A DNA stretch of 64,000 nt from Schizochytrium sp. TIO01 (Eukaryota; Sar; Bigyra; Thraustochytrida; Thraustochytriidae): assembly GCA_004764695.1 (NCBI GenBank), contig SMSO01000031.1:3209048-3273047 (forward strand), read 5' to 3'. The notes below the pieces were generated by a model. That model searched no databases, was not told where the DNA came from, and saw only the letters and a list, made by a program, of their open reading frames with translations. Made by a program: the position numbers and the translations under genes. The first letter of the stretch is position 1; every line of letters begins with the position of its first letter. Below are positions 40,652-51,200 of the stretch, in pieces.

Positions 40652-43388
40652 AAAACATGAGTTGGCAGCAGGGCATAATTTGGGCGTACGCACATTTTTA
40701 TATTCACTTCTGCATAATTTTGCCACGACTTGAAAACTTGAAGGTGTATTATGTGCTAAAATCAGCTGACTTCCTACACATCTTTCTATAAAGCAACGTG
40801 ACATAAGAGTAACTTGAGAGCTCAAATTGAAGAGTAGGATCCTATACCATACATTTTCTCGCGTGCGCACTCTCTCGCTCACTCAGTTTCGTTCAAATTA
40901 ATAATAAATTCTGTCCTTATTCATAAAGAAATACGCACACATACGCACGCGGGTAACTTGAGGTTTCATTATGTGAAGCAATTTCAAGTCGGACGTACAG
41001 AAAAGCACACACCCTCATTTGTTGCGTTCTATCTTCACATATGTGCAGCTAGAGAATGTTACACGCTAACATCAATGCCATCATAGCAAACGGAGCCACC
41101 TACTACGTAGAATATGTTTCCCTGTAAAGATCTTGAATGAATGACGACTACTTGAGATTATTTTAAAGATGATCATTTCGAAGAACATGCACTCAAGTGA
41201 GATGGGCTTGACGTTGGTAGTCATGAGGATCGTGACGGTCTCACAGTAGAGAATGAGAGCAATTCCAGTAAATTTCGGATAGGATGCTAGGTAACTAACT
41301 CTCTGTTCCATTTTTTTTGTTCGCCACGGTCCTAATAAAGTCCAGAAATGCACAAACATCCGGTCCCATGAGTGTTTAGAAGAAGGTATACGCGGGTCCA
41401 TCTTCATTCACTATCTTTATTTTATTCCCTCTTTTTAATTGAAAATCGGGAAATTGCCAACCATGGTTCAAATAACCTTTGACATTGTCCTCACTCAACT
41501 GACTGAGCAATTGGTGAAGCGGGGTAGCAGCATCTACTTATTTTTGGATTTACCACACGATTTTAACTTTGCGGGATGGCAAATCCACCTACAAAAGATA
41601 CCACAAAAGGGAGGCTAATAGAGATCTTTCGCAAGCTCTTTGGGAGCTATGATGAGTTTCGTAAAATTGTGACATCATGTAAAGCTACCAAGCTGAGCAT
41701 ATAACTAGGCTATGTGTTAATCTCTGTTTTTATTCTACATCCTTTCATATAGCAATGTTTAGGGTCGATGGGCTGCATGCAGAAGCGTGCGCACTAATAA
41801 TGTTACGACATAGAACTCATAGCATTCAAGTTAAGAGGTACCGCCGCGTGCTTCAGTGCACACGTTTCTTAAGATCATAAACTCCATACATTAGTATTAG
41901 GTACCCCTTCTCTTGTTGCTACTATTGGAAACTTGAGTTTGCACGGATCGGAACTGACGCGGAGCAAAGGGGGCTTAAGTCTTGCACACCTCTTTCACAC
42001 CTTCCTCTCTATACTGTCAGGGTTCCTTTTTTATTGATTTTTTAAATTCTAGCTGCAGCTCCAACAGTTAGTTATAATCTACAGCTAACATGAAGGGTTG
42101 ACTTAGCAGAACAGCCAAAGGGGGTATGACGTGTCTCTAGATATATAAATGGTCCAACGTGCGCCATCAATCTCAGCGACTTCAATACTACGAAACAAAT
42201 AAACATCACAATAAATAATAGGAAGCATGAACACTAACGTCCAGGTTATTCAATGTTGGGTTCCCTTGTTAGTAACAATCAAGGTATCTCAACGTCAGGC
42301 CTAAAGTTAACTCAGGCTGTCACGCCACTGAAAAAGTTGTGTAGGAAATTTTATGATTGTGCTGTTGGCACGCACTTATGCTTTAAATTGAAAGTTCACC
42401 AAACTAAACATGTGATCATCACACCCTGCTTCTTTGGACCTATTGACTTTCATAATTGTTTCTCTAGCAATAGTACTGCAATTGTTTAGGAGCCCTAGAT
42501 GTAGCGATTTATATTCAAAAATTCAAAGGTAGCCCTCTAGTGAGTCGCGATGCTGATAAATATTTGACTTTGCCCAAATCTATAGCTCTGGCTTGATCAA
42601 TTTCTTACTTTCAAGAAAAGAATAGGAAAAACGCGCTTCATCTACAATATTCTACCATCATACATTTGGCTTTATTTTTCTTTATTTATATATTGTGCAA
42701 TCCTCTCCCTCGTGTAAAGTTTGATCTGCAGCTTCAAGTGAACTCTAAAGTTTGCATTGATCCGATGTAGAGACCACATCGACTCCAATTTGCATATCTA
42801 GTGGAGATATGCAACAAAGGAGTATTCAGAAATCTAAACATCTTAAGATTTAAATTTAGTCAGTTAAACCATAGTGCTAGGCACTGTTAGGTTCCTGGTT
42901 TTGCACCAAAACTTGAATCATGGCGGAATGTTGTGGAGACAGTTTTCAAACTCAAAGCTATTTGTTTGTACTATATTTAAATGCTCTTGCTGTTATTGAG
43001 CGTTCCTAATGTTTTATTTCAACCTGTACACCCACACGTGTCAGTACTACTTTAAACAGTATATATGAATAGAAATCCCAACAGCCAGCTGTAAGTTAAG
43101 GCAGTGCCATGCTGCATAATTAAAAGTGAATTATGATTTGATAGCAAGTGCATGTAGCATCAGCTCTTACTCTAATATAACAATTACTTGCTCTGTATGC
43201 AAGACGAAGCTCAGGTTAGTTTCAAGAACTTAGGCCAAATCTCTCACTTCTTGAAAGAACTGCCACTTGATAGTTCTGCATCATTGACCAGAAGTAGGAG
43301 GTGGACACAACAATTCGGTCGAGAGAAAGGAAATTATTCAGTAACTACAATATGCCCTTTCACGGCATTCAAAAAACGTCCATCTCAA

Positions 43389-46300
43389 TTAAGAGGCTTT
43401 TTCGAGCATACGTTCAACTACTCGTGTTAAAGATATGCGTAAAATATCTTGAAAGTCTTCGTCTTTCAATATTTCGGCCACAAGCTCCGTGGGATCCAGC
43501 TCAAGGAGCTGATTGAGCAGCTGATCCTCTTTGTAGCCTGTTTCTTTTGAGGATTTGGAATTCAAACTCTCTAAGCTTTTTGCCTCGACATCGCTATTAC
43601 CTTTCGATTGTGTCTGAGACGAGGCAGAGGCAGAGGAGGCAGAGGAACTACCACTAGCGTCTGATGTCTGCGTAGGTAAATTTGTTTCTTTTTTCTGGTT
43701 GGATTGACTAATAGAACTAGCACCGTTCATCCTTGTTTCAATATTTGTATGTTTGGCCTCAAGTGAACTACTCATCTCCTCCTGTTCGTCAGCCGGAGCC
43801 TCCATCACTGGACATTCTTCGTCATGTTTCAAAAAGATTTTGTTCAAGAACCGATTCGAAACTCCCCGACGAAAAGTAATGATCAGTTCAGTACGCCCAG
43901 AACCATACGAGCGTAACTGATCTAATAGCCCTGCCTCATGCCTAATTTGAATACCATCAACCTTTACCAGTATATCTCCTCTTTTGAGCCCAATGTCAGC
44001 TGCATCAGGCTCCAGAGATTCAATTGCTAAGTAATCCACAGCAGCCCAAGAAAATGCATCCTCAACACGCATTGCCTGTGTATCAACTTTAATATCGAAA
44101 TCAAGAACACGATCCAGCTCTGTTTGAACTTCGATGCTTCGACTGAATTCAATCATTATAGGGTCCATAGAAGATTGCAATGCCTCCTTGAGAGATGCTG
44201 CATCCAAAACTGTTTTATCATTGATTTTTTCAATGAAATCACCCAGCTCTACACCAGCTTCAAGCCAAATATCGTTGAGAATTTCCTTGACGAAAAATCC
44301 ATCTTTACTCTTCCCTTTCCCCATTCTCAGTCCCAGCGGGTCATTTTGACACTTGTTAAAGATTGATATTATAAATGAACTCGGAAAATGCTCGACAAGC
44401 TCCATACTATCATCCTTCTCCACCTCTCCCGCTAATTCCTCATTCTCACCTACATCTTGATCTGCATTATCGTCGTCGGCATCGGCATCCTCCTCCTCGT
44501 CCTCATCATCGACATCCGTATCATCGTCCTCGTCTTCATTTCCGTAAAGATCATTCTTTTTTGCTTCAATATCATCATCCACGCGAATTTCTTGTTCTTC
44601 AAATCCATTGCCATGTTTAACTTGCGAATTTGAAGTCTCCCAATCTGCGAGTTCTCCTCCAGGAGAACTTAGCTTTTCTGTGATCATGCCAATCTCTTCC
44701 TCGCTACTAGGTCGCACAGAAAGATCCACCGTGAGATTGTGGTTTTCTCTTGCCTCAGAGGCTGGCAGAACTGGTGTTACATAAGAATTCACATTGGAAT
44801 CAACTTCTGCACTATTTTCAGTTTGTGTAGTCTCACTAATTTGTGAGTCAGAAACAGCCTCATCTTGAGTGATCTGCTGATTTTGAGAAGTGTTACTTCT
44901 CTCTATCGATTTCTCATATTCTTTATCTACGTCATTTTGAGTTAAGTTCTTGGTGTAAGATGCATCAACATCCAACAGTGAACTTCTTTGCTCAAAGTCT
45001 TCTGATATGAAAGAAGCCTTTTCCTGAAGATCTCCTTCCTTGGCATTACCAGACGTATCCAAATCCCCGTTGCTTCCCAAAATTTTCTCTACTCCATCGG
45101 CACCAATGCCATGAGAGAGTTGATAGCTGCTATCATTAGGTTCGTTTCCAATGCTAAGTTTATCCCCATTATCCTCAGCCTCAAGCGATATGCTTGATAT
45201 TGCCTCGGTATTGTTAACGTCGACTTTGCGTTCAGTATCATTCTCTAAAAAATCAGGTGATTCGTTTGGAAACTGGTCTGTAGATTCATTAACATGATCA
45301 TTGAGCCCAGCCGCAGCATCCGCATCATTTTGGGGGGACTCAACTTCCAAGTTATATAGCGGCACTCCTTTGTCCATAGATGTATCCATGGAAGAGGTGT
45401 CGGAATGGGACGGAGAACTCCCTGGTGTAACAATAGAAGATTTTTTCAGGTGATCCGCAGCAGAGAGCGACTCGCTTTCAAGTCTCTCAACCGATTTGAA
45501 CTGCTCTCCATTTGCTTTAATTTCATTGTCCGCAAGGGAGCTTTCTGTTGGTGCGCCCTCCAGACTATCTTCAATAGGCAATAGCGAGGACCTAGTGTCA
45601 TTACTATCTCTAGCATTTGCATCAATACTGTCTATCCCATCAACTGGATTGTCATGTGATGAAGGAATGGATTCTGTAGTTTTTTCATGAATTGAATTTT
45701 CATATTCAGGCTCAATCCCTTTGAGCGTATTCTTTTGAAGTACGTCTCCCTTAATGTTCTGTGCACTCTCCTCGGCTTCAGGCTCCTCGTGATGTCTAAA
45801 CTTGGCACGAATACTCGCCTTGACATCTGAGGTGTGCTCTGGGCAGGTTTTCGCTACCTTCAAGTTGATGCTCTGACCAAACTGATGTGGGTTGCCTCGA
45901 AGAACAAGTACATTCATCACATCTCCATGTTCTACTTTTTCCAGGACTGTGTCAAACGAAAGCAACGCTTCACTCCCTTTCTGCTCCTCCAACTGTAGTA
46001 TAAAATCTCCTTGTTGTAATCCCGATTCTTGAGAGAAAACAGAGGGGTCTATCACCCGGAGACACCCCTGCCAGCTTTCAAATATGCTTTTCTGCTGTAA
46101 ATCACTTAGACGTAGACTCACCTGTGTCGTAAACATAAACTCTTGAGGAGGGTGTGAGCCTCGGGTTGGATTTCTTGTAAAAATGACTCTTACATGTTGA
46201 GGACTCATGGCAAGAGCAGTTTGCAAAGTCTGTGCAGAATCAATCTCAACCCCATTAACAGACGCAATGATGTCCTCCACAGTAATACTTGTCGCAGCCC

Positions 46301-47111
46301 AAGCGGCCATTTTAATTGCTTTCACCATAAGACGTCCTTCTTGTTGGTTCTTTCCCACTTTTAAGCCCAAAGAATCATCTGCACATTTGTCAATAGTCAC
46401 CATATACTCATAACTTATTCTGGATTTGTGATACCTCTGGAAGGAAGTTAGAATACCTTTCAAAGGGAAGTCTCCCGATTGTATTAACACCGGGCGATGC
46501 ACCTTGAGAGGCACGCTTTCTTTTTGTGGTGACCCCATATCCTGCTCCTTGTATTCATAATCAGAGTTTGCTGGTAGCTCGCCAGCAGGATCAAGCTCTT
46601 CAACATCTCCACTGGCTTGCTCAAATGGAAGATCAGCTTTCAGGTCTGGCTCAAGCTCAAGTTCATTGATCTCTTCCCTCTGAAGATCGTGGTCGTCCTG
46701 CATGGAAGGCGTCGGGCATTCAATGTAAAACTCAAACGTAGCTCTACCATTATTCTCGGCGCGTTCGTGCCGCAAAATCGAGGTAATTTCGTCCATACGC
46801 ATCCCATATACAGACTTCCCGCCAATAGTAGCAACTTCGTAGTTAACACGGATGCCCAACTTAGATGCAGCTTTGCGAGGTTTCACGTGCTGCACAATGA
46901 CACGACTATCTGGGAGAGACTTGAGTCTCATTCCGAGTCCAAATCTAAGTGGCTCGTTAAACACGACCCTTTCAGTGCACCTTGTCTCCTGTGCTTCTGT
47001 GGCCAGTCCCAGCTTCGACGCCATCAAGGCCAGCGCCATGACAATTGCAGCCAGTCGCGCCCAGAGCAACCTGCCGCCGTCGACGCGGCGTCTAAATGCT
47101 GCACGTCGCAT
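43389..47111 (-). CDS. Secreted or lumenal multi-PDZ protein with acidic linker
   Basis: 1240 residues from the ATG at 47109-47111. The basic N-terminus and hydrophobic stretch (about 15-37) look like a signal peptide or signal anchor. Five PDZ-like domains are visible. PDZ1 is at about 46-133. PDZ2 (about 235-315) has DSLGLKVGK and EDIIASVNGVEI. PDZ3 (about 325-405) is more divergent. PDZ4 (about 910-990) has DPLGLRMGK and GDFIEKINDKTV. PDZ5 (about 1005-1090) has LKRGDILVKVDGIQI. PDZ2-3 and PDZ4-5 look like a duplicated pair. Between them lie some 500 residues of Ser/Asp/Glu/Asn-rich, probably disordered sequence with very acidic stretches near 850-900. The C-terminal ~140 residues are Ser-rich, then helical. 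No protease domain is attached, so this is not HtrA. PDZ proteins usually bind C-terminal peptides, but an extracytoplasmic multi-PDZ scaffold is unusual. Function unknown. Confidence 0.8.
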   Translation of the reverse strand: MRRAAFRRRVDGGRLLWARLAAIVMALALMASKLGLATEAQETRCTERVVFNEPLRFGLGMRLKSLPDSRVIVQHVKPRKAASKLGIRVNYEVATIGGKSVYGMRMDEITSILRHERAENNGRATFEFYIECPTPSMQDDHDLQREEINELELEPDLKADLPFEQASGDVEELDPAGELPANSDYEYKEQDMGSPQKESVPLKVHRPVLIQSGDFPLKGILTSFQRYHKSRISYEYMVTIDKCADDSLGLKVGKNQQEGRLMVKAIKMAAWAATSITVEDIIASVNGVEIDSAQTLQTALAMSPQHVRVIFTRNPTRGSHPPQEFMFTTQVSLRLSDLQQKSIFESWQGCLRVIDPSVFSQESGLQQGDFILQLEEQKGSEALLSFDTVLEKVEHGDVMNVLVLRGNPHQFGQSINLKVAKTCPEHTSDVKASIRAKFRHHEEPEAEESAQNIKGDVLQKNTLKGIEPEYENSIHEKTTESIPSSHDNPVDGIDSIDANARDSNDTRSSLLPIEDSLEGAPTESSLADNEIKANGEQFKSVERLESESLSAADHLKKSSIVTPGSSPSHSDTSSMDTSMDKGVPLYNLEVESPQNDADAAAGLNDHVNESTDQFPNESPDFLENDTERKVDVNNTEAISSISLEAEDNGDKLSIGNEPNDSSYQLSHGIGADGVEKILGSNGDLDTSGNAKEGDLQEKASFISEDFEQRSSLLDVDASYTKNLTQNDVDKEYEKSIERSNTSQNQQITQDEAVSDSQISETTQTENSAEVDSNVNSYVTPVLPASEARENHNLTVDLSVRPSSEEEIGMITEKLSSPGGELADWETSNSQVKHGNGFEEQEIRVDDDIEAKKNDLYGNEDEDDDTDVDDEDEEEDADADDDNADQDVGENEELAGEVEKDDSMELVEHFPSSFIISIFNKCQNDPLGLRMGKGKSKDGFFVKEILNDIWLEAGVELGDFIEKINDKTVLDAASLKEALQSSMDPIMIEFSRSIEVQTELDRVLDFDIKVDTQAMRVEDAFSWAAVDYLAIESLEPDAADIGLKRGDILVKVDGIQIRHEAGLLDQLRSYGSGRTELIITFRRGVSNRFLNKIFLKHDEECPVMEAPADEQEEMSSSLEAKHTNIETRMNGASSISQSNQKKETNLPTQTSDASGSSSASSASASSQTQSKGNSDVEAKSLESLNSKSSKETGYKEDQLLNQLLELDPTELVAEILKDEDFQDILRISLTRVVERMLEKAS

Positions 47112-48280
47112 TTCTGGTCAGCTCGTGCCACCTGGCCCTGTCAACTCCGCTCACGACACAGATTTGCATTAAGGATGGGGCTCGAGCCCAGGAGATTTTT
47201 TTCCAATTTTTATGAGGGAAGTAATAAGATAGAGTTTAAAATGACCTAACCGCAAAAAAGAGGCTTAAAGAGCCGTTCACAGACTGCCCTAACTTTGCAG
47301 GACCCTTCATCGCTGAAAGCTGTTTAAAGGAGAATCTCAGTCAAAGTAGCTTATAAGGGCCTATTAATTCGCAGCACAATTTTATGGACAGTTATAGCGC
47401 ATGAAAAAGAGTCTCTCCGAAGATACTATCCTGAAATAGGAGGAGGAGGCTTGGGAAGCACACCGCTTAAGATGTGAGCTTCTGTTCCTGAGGATCGCGC
47501 CGATGCTGGAAAAGTAGGTTTCCTTCTTTGTGATTTTTATTAGAATGTTACTTAGCCACTGTCTTTGGGGAAATAGCAAACTGCGCAAAGTAACTTTCAT
47601 TCATTAAAAGAGAAAAGTTGCCAATTGTCAATAGCTGACTATCAGGGAAGAAAAAGGGTGTGTGCTGGAATGAGAGGAGTTGCTTCGAGCCGAGGTTACC
47701 CCGCTTCCGTTTGCGAATTGCTCCTTTTCAGAAACTAATAAAAGGATAGGTTCTGCCCTCTTGAGGTGCACGTATATATAATTTGTAGCATAAGAGCTGG
47801 CGTTCTTGTAAAGTTGCTTAAGGGTGAGATGCTGATACACCGCTCTGCTGGGTTCTCAAGTTCAAGTTGAAATTGCTCTTATTTAAGAAGAGGAAATAAC
47901 AGCAATAAAAGCGAAGCAAGCTGATTGAGAGTGGCTCGGAGGACAAAACCTTATTTGGAAGCTGCAAGGTTTTAAGTAATATATATAGTGAGTGTTTAGG
48001 AATACAAGGATCACCTACATTCTCATTACTGCAACAGAGTTGAAAGGCAACTCAAGTTTGCTAGAGCAAAGTGAATTTGTTGTTTTGAGGCAGTAGCAGT
48101 TGTGGCCTTCTTCACGGTTCTAGCAAATCTATTTTCCTTCGATCTCTCGCAGCTCCCTCCTACTGAAGCGTGGACCTTGGCGTATGCGGAAGCAACCTGC
48201 TGTTTGCTTGATTCTTGTACAGTAAACAGAACTTTGGTGCCACTATCTCATCGGTGTATGAGACGCTCCCATCTCCTCGA
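47112..48280. other. Divergent promoter region, PDZ gene and NACHT gene
   Basis: 1.17 kb between head-to-head genes, holding both 5' regions. No domain-bearing ORF. The NACHT frame is open from a TTG at 48215 to the chosen ATG at 48281; out-of-frame upstream ATGs exist. Confidence 0.45.
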
Positions 48281-51200
48281 ATGACTACCCAGGGCATTGT
48301 ACAAGCACAGGAAGCTCATTCTCACGACGTTCATCATGCTCGTGTCCCTCCCATTGACCTGGCGCCAGCTTCTGGAACAACAGTTCATCCAGCAAGTTCC
48401 CCGCGTAGCGCTTTGCGTGATCGATTCGACAGTGCACGGAGGGTGGATGCCCAGGTGAATGTGCCTGCTCGCCATTCGAATGATGATCAGCAGAGTAAGT
48501 CTTCAAAGTCTACAGATAAATTAACGCATGTGACTTTGGAACGGGAAATATTAAAGAATGTACGAAATGCTGGACTCCGAACAGAGCTTGCTGAGCTATT
48601 ACGCAAGGGCCTCATCGGTCGAAAGACTGAAAGCTGCAATCTCGGTCCGGAAGTTAACTCGCCAACAGACCTTGAATCAGACCCTGCTACTTGCCAGCTT
48701 GTTACTCGTGTTGCGCGTGTTGAAATTCGAGGAGGAGTCAACTCCACACGATTGCTCACTCCATCCCATATGATTCTCCCGAGCGGTAACATCGAACCTT
48801 GGAATGAGAGTTTGGGCATATCTTTCATAATGCCTGTCTCTGTACAGAGCTGGGACGATGCACAAGATTTTGTCGAAGAGAGCTTGCATAAATGGTTGGT
48901 TGAAGATCTACATTATCGTTTGCGTCCTACCAGAGGACGAAATCGAACATCTACACTTGAATCAAACCAAATTATGGAAGAACCCTCTGCAGTAGACTCT
49001 GAGGGTCTTAATGAAGAAAATTCAGATGAAAACGATATTCCGATGCCTGTCATGCCGATATCTCGCGAGGTGAGAATACCTAAATCAACGTCTTTTCGAG
49101 AGAGTCGTATGAGAGGGCCTCAAACTACTATTAGCTTTTCGAGTCTTGCCACAAATCGCACGCGCCATCCCAGTGATGCCACTGCACTGGGAGTAAATAA
49201 GATTGATGAAATTGATGAGAGTAGGCTCCCTGAAGATGATGAAACATCCTTTGAAAGTTCATCCCTGAATGATGCCAATAGCTTTTCAGAACACAAGTCA
49301 ATGCATGAATATAGTCAGGGTAACTTAGATGGAGCTGATGACGTACAAATTTATGATGATGTCGGAAGCGTGGATGAAAGCGATGATGAAGATGCGGACG
49401 TCGCATTCGACAGCGATAGCGAAGTTGCAAGTATTTCCTCTTCGAGTGGTGATGAACAAAGTGTTTCGTTCGAACAGCTTTCACTCGCAGTATCAGTCGA
49501 TTCTAAGGAACCTCAGATTGAAATAAAGCAAGAAGACTCTTCAAGGTTTGTTCCATACGAAGAATTGATTTGTACTTACTCGTTTACAGCAAATATTACA
49601 GAGGCCAACATTGAGTTTTATGCAGAAAATATTCGTTCGAGTGTCCATCATGTGAAAGAGTCGCCAACCCTTGCGATGTACAGGACCCAAACCGATCGAT
49701 GTCCAAGTAGATTACGGCTGTGCTGGGAGTGGATATCCAAAGAACAAATAGATAAGCGTAGACTCAAAGAATTGAACAAGGCAGAAGGCGAAATAAACTC
49801 CACCGCGCTTGGGTCGGCACGGAGCCTTGATAGCAAATCATCAGATTCATCTTCGTCCTTTTCCTTTCTGCCATTCTTATTACACGAACTCAAGGCCCAA
49901 GAAAGTGACACTGAGTTCCGATTGGATGTTTTACGAAAGCTTTTAGCATATCGATGCAGATTTCGAACTTCCCAGATAGAGGAAGCACTGTTACGTAGCG
50001 ATATTGACAGTAGCAAATACACAGTATCAATTGATGAGTTGCGATGGCTCGCAAGTGTCCTTGAAGAAGTAATGGTTGCATGGGAAAATGAGAGAGAAAG
50101 TGATATACTCTGTGATGCAGATCTTCGTGTTATCCGAGGGCTATTTCCAAATTGTTATTCTATTCGCCTACGCAAGTTACATGGTGGGTTTTCAGGCTCA
50201 CTTGTTTTGCAAGCTACAAGTGTTGATGTTGAGGGTCGAATGCAAGATGCTACTGTAGTCAAATTAGACAAAGTCGAGTCGATCCAGCAGGAGGAATCAC
50301 GTCATCGCATGATGTTGACTCACCTCGGTGATCATGCTCCATTTTTGTTAGGAAAATTCATATGTCCTGATAGTAATCGAGGTGGTATTAAAATTTCACT
50401 TGCTGGTAGTAACCAAGTTGCATTCTGGAGTGCAGCTAATACGAGCAATCCGTTGATCACCCTAAAAGAGTTATATCTCTTTGAACAGCAAGAAATAGAG
50501 AGTCACAATGAGCCCCGCTTGAAAACAATCTGTCTTGATAGTGTGCAACGTCAAGAGAAAGCTGCAAATCTTCTTTCTGATATGCAGCAGAACACTCGCA
50601 AAGGCCGTAACACTTGGACTGGAACGTCAAAGAATGTTTGCGCGATGCACTCGGTTCATAATGCATTGTTAGAATGCTTCGGAGAGATTTTTGAAAAGTG
50701 CACTGTGCAGAGCTCGCTTGTGGAAGGTGGAAAGTGTGTAGGTGATGTGCGTCGAGATTTGTATGACCTTGAAGGAGTGATGCGCAAATATATACTTGAC
50801 CCGGACCATGCTAAGACCATCGCTGAAAACATATGGGATCCTTTCACTGTAGTTAGCTCGGCACAGCTTTGGCACCTGCTTGGTCTTCGTGAAGCACCGC
50901 GGGTGCATGCTAAATCTAGTGATACTGCAGGTGCTTTGTATGATTATTTACTCAAATTTTCAGGCTGGCTAGCAGATGATGATATAAGTAAAGACAATGC
51001 AATTGAGTATTACGAGGGTATGGGGCATGGAGACTTGAATGCTGCTAATATTGTTATTGATGTACAAAGCATTCTTTGGGTGATTGACTTTGCTCAAAGC
51101 GGGCGGGCACATGTTTTAAGGGATATTTGCAAACTCACTTCATGCATTCTTTTCGAATACCTTGCTTTAGAAAGCTCAGCAGAGGTGCAAGCAGCTGTTC

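Larger units (their letters stand above)
34864..43388. other. 8.5-kb gene desert with simple repeats
   Basis: No domain-bearing ORF on either strand. The left end (to about 35.4 kb) is probably the promoter and long 5' UTR of the G-alpha gene. Most of the rest is AT-rich. Two short GC-richer ATG frames stand out, at 36208-36333 (41 codons plus stop) and 38850-38990 (46 codons plus stop). Neither is recognisable, and they could be exons or chance. Repeats: poly-G at about 36778-36789, CACT array at 37700-37773, GAA array at 40595-40651. Other frames up to 116 codons start at non-ATG codons or lack any motif. No transposase or reverse-transcriptase signature was seen. Confidence 0.45.

Noticed and set aside
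40541-40882. Minus-strand frame with a poly-Ser run
   Set aside because: The serine run is just the GAA microsatellite; flanks have no coding character.
41081-41407. 108-codon minus-strand ATG frame
   Set aside because: No recognisable domain and surrounded by AT-rich, gene-free DNA; likely chance.
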